64,000 bases of DNA from JBEKHT01 sp050012135 (GTDB lineage: Bacteria > Chloroflexota > Anaerolineae > Anaerolineales > RBG-16-64-43), in the NCBI GenBank assembly GCA_050012135.1, contig JBEKHT010000001.1, positions 98,024-162,023 on the forward strand, read 5' to 3'. A program made the position numbers and the translations under genes. Below the pieces are notes generated by a model. The model searched no databases. It had not been told where the DNA came from and was given only the letters and a program-made list of their open reading frames with translations. Below are positions 58,647-64,000 of this stretch, one piece after another. Each line of letters starts with the position of its first letter. Position 1 is the first letter of the stretch.

Positions 58647-59582
58647 ATGAAGCGGTCCACTCTCGGGTTTGCCATCCTCATTCTCATCCTCGCAGCTTGC
58701 GCCCCCGCCCATCTGGCGGCCCAACCCGCCCTGGTGGAGCGCTCCGCCCCCGCCGTGGGAGCCGCGGTCGACCAGAATGCCCCGCAGGAATTGCCTGTCC
58801 CGGCCCAGGCTCCGACCTTTGGGGCCGCCCAGGGCGGGGATACCGGAACGGGCACGTCCTCCATCGCGGATCGTGTGGTGGTCAAGACCGGTTCCCGCAC
58901 GATCGTGGTCAACGATCCAGCGGAGGCCGCTCAGAAGATCGCCCAGCTGGCGCAGGACATGGGGGGATTCGTGGTTTCCATGGATCTAAGTCAAGTCACC
59001 TACGCTGGCTCCGACAAGCCCCTCAACCAAGGAAACGTCACGGTTCGAGTCCCTGCCAGCCGCCTCGACGAGGCCTTGCAGAGAATTGAGGCGCTCGCGG
59101 TCGAGGTTCGCCAGCGGAATGAGACCGGACAGGACGTGACCTCCCAATACACGGATCTGCAGGCGCGGTTGAAGAACCTTCAAGCCGCTGAGGCCCAGCT
59201 CCGCGAGATCATGGCCTCCGCGACCAAGACCGAGGATGTCCTGGCTGTCTACAATCAACTGGTCCAGGTGCAGGGCGAAATCGAGTCCCTGCAAGGTCAG
59301 ATCCGCTACCTCGACGAGACCTCCTCTTTTGCGCAGGTCAGTGTCCAGCTTGAACCCTTCGTTCCCACTCAACCCCTCCAGATTGGTGGATGGCATCCCA
59401 ACGGCACGGCGCGCGAGGCCCTTCAGGCCCTCGTGCTCGGTCTGCAGAGATTAGGCGATGGAATTATCTGGGCCGGAATTTGCGGCCTGCCCGCGCTGAT
59501 CCTGCTGGGGATCCCGGCTTCCCTAATCGCCTGGTTGGTACGCAGGCGGCTCGGGCGCAGCAAGCCGGCTTCCGCCGGATGA
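58647..59582 (+). CDS. DUF4349-domain membrane lipoprotein
   Basis: The 311-residue protein has a lipoprotein signal with lipobox LAAC (Cys 18) and an Ala/Pro-rich linker. The DUF4349 domain covers residues 76-255. It includes a central coiled-coil near 150-222 (LQARLKNLQAAEAQLREI) and the pattern NVTVRVPASRLDEALQRI near 131-148. A membrane helix lies near 275-298, followed by a basic tail (RRRLGR). The function of this family is not established. The start is set by GGAGG seven bases upstream. Confidence 0.88.
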   Translation: MKRSTLGFAILILILAACAPAHLAAQPALVERSAPAVGAAVDQNAPQELPVPAQAPTFGAAQGGDTGTGTSSIADRVVVKTGSRTIVVNDPAEAAQKIAQLAQDMGGFVVSMDLSQVTYAGSDKPLNQGNVTVRVPASRLDEALQRIEALAVEVRQRNETGQDVTSQYTDLQARLKNLQAAEAQLREIMASATKTEDVLAVYNQLVQVQGEIESLQGQIRYLDETSSFAQVSVQLEPFVPTQPLQIGGWHPNGTAREALQALVLGLQRLGDGIIWAGICGLPALILLGIPASLIAWLVRRRLGRSKPASAG

Positions 59583-59603
59583 GATCCTTCTCTTGCCAAA
59601 AGG

Positions 59604-59634
59604 GCCCGCCTGGGTGAGTTAATGGCGGGCTCTT
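59604..59634 (+). terminator. Probable terminator after the DUF4349 gene
   Basis: GCCCGCC (59604-59610) and GGCGGGC (59624-59630) form a 7-bp GC stem with a 13-base loop, followed by TCTT. It lies between this gene and the convergent thiolase. Confidence 0.45.
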
Positions 59635-59698
59635 GACGGTTTGGAAGAACCCTCCCAGGGCTCCCGGCGGCCTGCCGGCGACGGCCGAGGCGATCCGT

Positions 59699-60922
59699 TC
59701 AGTCCCCAATCCACTCCACGATCGTGGCTTCGCCCTGTCCCACTCCGACGCACAGGGTCGCCAGGCCGAAGTAGGGGCGCTTTTCGCGCGGCGCGCGCCG
59801 GCGCATTTCGTGAGCCAGGGTCGTCAGGATGCGGGCCCCCGAGCAACCCAGAGGATGACCCAGGGCGATCGCGCCCCCGTTCACATTGGTGATTTCGTGG
59901 CGGAACTCAAGATCCTCCATCACGGCGAGGGATTGCACCGCGAAGGCCTCATTCAGCTCAACCAGCCCGATCTGATCCAGCCCGATCCCGGCGCGGGCGA
60001 GGGCCTTCCGCGTGGCAGGGACCGGGCCCAGGCCCATCCGACGGGGCTCAACGCCTGCGGCGGCCGAGGCCGCGATGCGCAGAAGCGGCTTGAGCCCGAG
60101 GGATTGGGCACGGTCGTCACTCATGAGAAGAAGCGCAGCCGCCCCATCGTTGATCCCCGAGGAGTTACCTGCGGTTACGGTTCCCCCTGGCCGGAAGGCC
60201 GGCTTGAGTTTGGCCAGCGCCTCCAGGGAGCTATCCCGACGAGGCGGCTCGTCGGTCGTGGCCGCCGTCGGCCCCTCCTTGGAAAGAGGCAAGGGGACCG
60301 GGACAATCTCTTCCGCAAAGAGGCCGTTGTCGATGGCCGCCACCGCACGGCGGTGGCTCTCCAGGGCAAAAGCGTCTTGCTTCTCACGCGTGAGGTGAGG
60401 CCGCTCCGCGGCGATATTCTCGGCGGTTTCGCCCATCGACTCCGTGCCATACATTTCTTTCATCTTCGGATGAGGATAGCGCCATCCCAAGGTCGTGTCC
60501 CACATGGTGACATTGCCCCAGGGATAGGGTCGCTCGGCTTTCGGAACCGACCAGGGTGCCCGCGACATGCTTTCGACCCCGCCGGCGACGTAGACCTTGC
60601 CCTCCCCCACTTTGATCGCCCTGGCTGCAGCATTGACGGCGGCCAGGCCGGAAGCACACAGCCGATTGAAGGTGACGGCCGCCACCTGAACCGGGTAGCC
60701 CGCCAGAAGCAAGGCCATGCGGGCCACATTGCGGTTGTCCTCGCCCGCCTGATTGGCGCAGCCGAGGTAGACCTCTTCGATCATGCCGGCATCCACCGCG
60801 GCTCGGCGGACGACCTCGCTCAGGACCAGCGCGGCCAAGTCGTCCGGGCGGATATCTCGAAGGATGCCGCCATGGCGGCCGAGGGGAGTGCGCACAGCTT
60901 CGACGATCACCGCATCGGGCAT
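59699..60922 (-). CDS. Thiolase (acetyl-CoA acetyltransferase family)
   Basis: Thiolases condense or cleave 3-oxoacyl-CoA. The 407-residue protein has the nucleophile Cys in FNRLCASGLAAV near residues 86-97, a GGVESMSRAPW motif near 114-124, NEAFAVQSLA near 334-343, GHPLGCSGAR near 364-373 and CVGVGQG near 394-400. These give the full catalytic set of one Cys, two His and a second Cys. The start at 60922 has GGAGGTG at good spacing. The substrate could be acetoacetyl-CoA, 3-oxoadipyl-CoA or longer chains. It stands alone with its own promoter. Confidence 0.93.
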   Translation of the reverse strand: MPDAVIVEAVRTPLGRHGGILRDIRPDDLAALVLSEVVRRAAVDAGMIEEVYLGCANQAGEDNRNVARMALLLAGYPVQVAAVTFNRLCASGLAAVNAAARAIKVGEGKVYVAGGVESMSRAPWSVPKAERPYPWGNVTMWDTTLGWRYPHPKMKEMYGTESMGETAENIAAERPHLTREKQDAFALESHRRAVAAIDNGLFAEEIVPVPLPLSKEGPTAATTDEPPRRDSSLEALAKLKPAFRPGGTVTAGNSSGINDGAAALLLMSDDRAQSLGLKPLLRIAASAAAGVEPRRMGLGPVPATRKALARAGIGLDQIGLVELNEAFAVQSLAVMEDLEFRHEITNVNGGAIALGHPLGCSGARILTTLAHEMRRRAPREKRPYFGLATLCVGVGQGEATIVEWIGD

Positions 60923-60993
60923 GAGCCCACCTCCGCACTTCCGAGAGGTGCGGGCTGAAAAGCGGAGAACGCTCACGCGTCCCGCGCCACTTC

Positions 60994-60999
60994 ATTATA
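60994..60999 (-). promoter_or_regulatory. -10 box of the thiolase promoter
   Basis: TATAAT is read on the minus strand at 60999-60994, about 70 bases before the thiolase ATG. The -35 region, which would lie near 61017-61022, is not a clear match. Confidence 0.5.
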
Positions 61000-61047
61000 G
61001 CTTCGAGCTCCGGGGTGGCTGGGATCCGAAGTACCCCGCCGAAGGTC

Positions 61048-62028
61048 TCATTCCCCTGCGTATCCGTGGGGATGGCTGTGATGCCATTCCCAGGCGCTGG
61101 CGATGATCTCTTCGATGGAGGGGTGCTGGGGGCGCCAGCCCAGCTCACGGCGCGCTTTCTCGGAGGAAGCAACTAGGCGGGGGGCATCTCCCGGCCGGCG
61201 GGGACAATCCACGGTGGGGATCGCATGTCCAGTGACCCGGCGTGCAGCCTGAACGACCTCTCGCACGGAGTAGCCCTGGCCATTGCCGAGGTTATAGACC
61301 AGTTGATTCTCCTTGGCCAAGGCATTGAGCGCAAGCAGGTGCGCGGAAATCAGATCCTCAATATGGATGTAGTCGCGAATGGCGGTGCCGTCGGGCGTCG
61401 GGTAGTCGCTGCCGAACACCTGGGCGCATTCGCTCTGGCCCAGGGCGACCCGCAGCACCAGGGGGATCAGGTGACTCTCTCCGGGGTGATCTTCGCCGCG
61501 GCCGGGGAGCGCTCCGGCCGCATTGAAGTACCGGAGGGCCGCGTAGTGCAGGCCCCGGGTTCTCGAGTACCACTCGAGGACCTGCTCTGTCATCAATTTG
61601 CTCTGCCCGTACACGTTGCTCGGCCCGAGCGGGGAGTCCTCGCGCAGTGAATCGGTACTGGAGGCATACACGGCGGCCGTCGAGGAGAAGACCAAGCGGC
61701 CAATTCCGGCTTGGCAGGCCGCCTCAATCAGGCGGATGGAATTGCCCAGATTGTTGGCGAAGTACTTGCCCGGCTGGCGCATGCTCTCGCCGGCTTCGAT
61801 GGAACCGGCAAAGTGCATGACCCCCTCGAACTGGCCCTCCTGCAGCAGAAGCTGAAGTTTTCCCACTTCCTCCAGGTTGCCTCGAACCAGCCGGGCGCCT
61901 GGGGGAACGGCGGCCTCATGACCGGTGATCAGGGCGTCGTAAACAGTCACTTGGTGTCCGGCTTCGACCAGCAACTGCGCGCAAGCCGATCCGATGTAGC
62001 CTGCGCCGCCCGTGAGGAAGATACGCAT
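61048..62028 (-). CDS. galE: UDP-glucose 4-epimerase
   Basis: GalE interconverts UDP-glucose and UDP-galactose, or N-acetyl forms, for surface sugars. The 326-residue protein is an extended short-chain dehydrogenase with the NAD motif TGGAGYIGS near residues 6-14, the catalytic FSSTAAVY near 114-121 and YGQSK near 139-143 (the YxxxK pair), and RYFNAAGA near 166-173. The C-terminal signature GWRPQHPSIEEII is present. Two genes away is the helicase, with no other sugar genes close by. Confidence 0.95.
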   Translation of the reverse strand: MRIFLTGGAGYIGSACAQLLVEAGHQVTVYDALITGHEAAVPPGARLVRGNLEEVGKLQLLLQEGQFEGVMHFAGSIEAGESMRQPGKYFANNLGNSIRLIEAACQAGIGRLVFSSTAAVYASSTDSLREDSPLGPSNVYGQSKLMTEQVLEWYSRTRGLHYAALRYFNAAGALPGRGEDHPGESHLIPLVLRVALGQSECAQVFGSDYPTPDGTAIRDYIHIEDLISAHLLALNALAKENQLVYNLGNGQGYSVREVVQAARRVTGHAIPTVDCPRRPGDAPRLVASSEKARRELGWRPQHPSIEEIIASAWEWHHSHPHGYAGE

Positions 62029-62083
62029 GCCGTCTCCCTTGCCGATGTCCGAACCGTACGGAAGGGACCGGTGCCGCCCGGTC

Positions 62084-64000
62084 CTAGGGCTTGAGATTAT
62101 CCCGATCCGGCAGGATCGTCAAAGGCGCGGTCAGGCCGTCCAGGCGCTTCAAGCCGACCTCATCAAACATTACCAGAACCTCTTCGTCTTGGCCCCGGAT
62201 CCTGGATTCAATGACCAAGCCAGACCCGAACTGCGCGTGCTGAACCCGCTGGCCGGATCGGAAGTGCGCCTCAGGCCTGATCTGGGAACTGCTGTCCGGC
62301 CTGCCCCGATCCGGGGTCCATTCCCACATCCGCTGCCGTTCCCGGGAAGCCTGCAGGCCCCGTCCGCCGGAGCCTCCGGCCGTGCTTTCCAACAGGGGGG
62401 CGGGAATATCTCGCAGAAAGCGGGAGGGGTCCGTCACCCCACCCTCTCCATAGGTGGTCCGGCGAAAGGCCCGGACCAGGAAAAGGCGATCCCTGGCCCG
62501 CGTGATGCCGACGTAGAAAAGGCGGCGTTCCTCTTCCATGGCCTCCGGGTCCTCAAGCGAGCGGCTGTGGGGCAGGAGGCCCTCGTCCAGCCCCGTAATC
62601 ATGACCACCCGGAATTCGAGTCCCTTGGCCGCGTGCAGGGTGAGCAGGCTGGGGGCATCCTGGGTCTCGCTCAGGGTGTCTTGATCGGAGACCAGCGCGA
62701 TTTCCTCCACAAAGCGTTCCAGGGGCAGATCCTGGAACTCTTGGGCGACGGCGATCAGCTCACGGACGTTCTCCCAGCGGTCCTGCCCTTCCGGGGTCCC
62801 ATCCTCAAGGTACTGGCGGTAGCCCGTGTCCTGGACGACCTGCTCGAGGATCTCATGGGCGCTCGCCTGCTCCCGTTTCTCCCTCCACCGGCGCAGAAGG
62901 CTTCCCACTTCAATCAGCGCACTCGCGGTCCGGCCGCGAAAGGTGCCGGCAAAGGCAGAGGCGCCGCGCTTCTGTTCCAGATCGATCAGGACCTCCGCTG
63001 CCGGAAGGGCAGCGCGGGAGGAGACCTCCAGAAGCAGGGCGAGGGTCTTCTCCCCCAGGCCCCGCGGAGGGACGTTGAGGATGCGTCCCAGGCTGACGCG
63101 GTCCGCCGGGTCACAGATCAGGCGCAAGTAGGCCAGAGCGTCTTTGATCTCGCGACGCCCGTAGAAGCGCTGCGCTCCTACCAGGCGGTAGGGGAGATTG
63201 GCTCGCAGGAAGGCCTCCTCCAGGGCGCGAGACTGGGCATTGGTTCGATACATGACCGCGCAGTCTCGAGGTCGCAGCCCCCCCTCCTCTGGTCCACTGG
63301 CTCCCTGGGCCACCAGTGTGGCAATCGTGTCCACGACGAACTGAGCCTCTTCCTCCTCGTCGTAGGCCTCATGCAGCACGATCGGCACCCCAGGCCCTCG
63401 CCGGGTGAAAAGATTTTTGTCCACCCGGTTGGAATTGCGTCGGATGACCCCCATGGCCGCGTCCAGGACGGTCTGGGTTGAGCGGTAGTTCTCCTCCAAC
63501 AGGATCAGGCGTGCGTCGGGAAAATCCTCCTGAAAGCGTTGGACGTTTCGATAGTCGGCACCCCTCCAACGGTAGATCGACTGATCGGCATCGCCCACGG
63601 CAAAAAGGTTGCGGTGACGGGCAGCCAGCAGGCGGGCCAGTTGGTATTGGGCCGCATTGGTGTCCTGGAATTCGTCGACGAGAATGTGCTGGTAATGGTC
63701 CTGCAACCGCAGTCGGACCTCGCCGTGATCCGTCAGGAGACGCACGGCTAGGAGCAGAAGGTCATCAAAATCCACGGCGTGATTGGCCCGCAAAAGATCC
63801 TCATACCGTCGGAAGACGCTGGCCGCCGCTTTCTCCCAGCCAGACGCTTGCCCGAACGCATCCGGCCCCTGCATGTCGTTCTTGGCGCGAGAGATCGAAG
63901 CCAGCAAGGGACCTGGTCGGTACTGTTTCGGATCCAGGTTCTCATCCAGGATTGCCTCTCGAACGAGTTTCTCTTGATCCTCTTCGTCGTAGATGACGAA
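62084..64000 (-). CDS. pcrA: UvrD/PcrA-type DNA helicase, N-terminus outside window
   Basis: This superfamily 1 helicase acts in repair and replication. The frame is open to the right edge, where the first visible residues read FVIYDEEDQEKLVREAI, the typical segment after motif Ia. Visible motifs are DEFQDTN (II), GDADQSIYRWRGAD (III), LEENYRST (IV), TLHAAKGLEFRVV (V) and VGITRARDRL (VI). The C-terminal part is a Tudor-like domain (FGSGLVIESR), typical of PcrA. The Walker A motif lies beyond the edge. 638 codons of coding sequence are in the window. Confidence 0.95.
   Translation of the reverse strand, partial: FVIYDEEDQEKLVREAILDENLDPKQYRPGPLLASISRAKNDMQGPDAFGQASGWEKAAASVFRRYEDLLRANHAVDFDDLLLLAVRLLTDHGEVRLRLQDHYQHILVDEFQDTNAAQYQLARLLAARHRNLFAVGDADQSIYRWRGADYRNVQRFQEDFPDARLILLEENYRSTQTVLDAAMGVIRRNSNRVDKNLFTRRGPGVPIVLHEAYDEEEEAQFVVDTIATLVAQGASGPEEGGLRPRDCAVMYRTNAQSRALEEAFLRANLPYRLVGAQRFYGRREIKDALAYLRLICDPADRVSLGRILNVPPRGLGEKTLALLLEVSSRAALPAAEVLIDLEQKRGASAFAGTFRGRTASALIEVGSLLRRWREKREQASAHEILEQVVQDTGYRQYLEDGTPEGQDRWENVRELIAVAQEFQDLPLERFVEEIALVSDQDTLSETQDAPSLLTLHAAKGLEFRVVMITGLDEGLLPHSRSLEDPEAMEEERRLFYVGITRARDRLFLVRAFRRTTYGEGGVTDPSRFLRDIPAPLLESTAGGSGGRGLQASRERQRMWEWTPDRGRPDSSSQIRPEAHFRSGQRVQHAQFGSGLVIESRIRGQDEEVLVMFDEVGLKRLDGLTAPLTILPDRDNLKP

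Noticed and set aside
62012..63481. 489-codon plus-strand open frame across the helicase.
   Set aside because: Antisense shadow of pcrA, which has all its helicase motifs on the minus strand.

Overview
The window looks like a chromosomal segment of a GC-rich member of the Chloroflexota, perhaps near Anaerolineae. The clues are lipoproteins with Thr-Pro-rich linkers, a short EF-Ts, a fused alpha-beta glycyl-tRNA synthetase, and a repeated lipoprotein fold with motifs like those of LGFP-type extracellular repeats. This placement is inferred from gene content and style; there is no rRNA gene in the window to settle it. Almost all of the sequence is core housekeeping DNA. I see no phage, insertion sequence, CRISPR array or plasmid function.

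Layout. 1-5.0 kb: the N-terminus of an ECF sigma factor running off the left edge, then a tightly overlapping memo-like gene, a CNNM/CorC protein and priA. 5.2-9.9 kb: a translation and envelope operon (rpsB, tsf, pyrH, frr, uppS, cdsA) behind a strong promoter and a structured leader. 9.9-15.5 kb: a gene-free stretch rich in hairpins, an FHA-domain membrane protein, then pheST under a Phe-specific T-box riboswitch, and a cold-shock gene. 15.7-21.1 kb, minus strand: maf, a MecA_N-type penicillin-binding protein, an interrupted rsgA and a two-repeat lipoprotein. 21.7-33.5 kb: trmD, then peptide-type ABC transport genes. These comprise two solute-binding lipoproteins, one permease pair and two complete ATPase pairs. 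The central block (about 24.9-31.2 kb) is visibly lower in GC than its neighbours.

33.5-41.9 kb: a CPBP protease, tRNA-Gln, glmU, a second CNNM/CorC gene, cdd, recO and fused glyQS. 42.0-49.1 kb: a large TPR protein, the c-di-AMP pair cdaA-cdaR, der, lepB and a small zinc-finger protein. 49.8-51.9 kb: a TrmA/RlmD-type RNA methyltransferase and an inositol monophosphatase-family gene. 51.9-54.0 kb, minus strand: nfeD-surE, overlapping. 54.1-59.6 kb: lpdA, lipB, a GNAT-like protein, a metallophosphoesterase behind a very strong hairpin, and a DUF4349 lipoprotein. 59.7-64.0 kb, minus strand: thiolase, galE and a pcrA/uvrD helicase that runs off the right edge.

The most unusual signals are: (i) rsgA with an in-frame TGA just after its P-loop, a lost G4 motif and a lost zinc-binding His; (ii) a compact promoter-structured RNA-terminator unit upstream of the lower-GC opp genes; (iii) a 19-bp hairpin starting almost exactly at the predicted +1 of the metallophosphoesterase transcript; (iv) an oppC reading frame whose best start is a non-canonical ACG; (v) a Cys-x-x-Cys insertion in LipB. 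Many promoters here share an extended -10 (TGn next to TATAAT-like hexamers).
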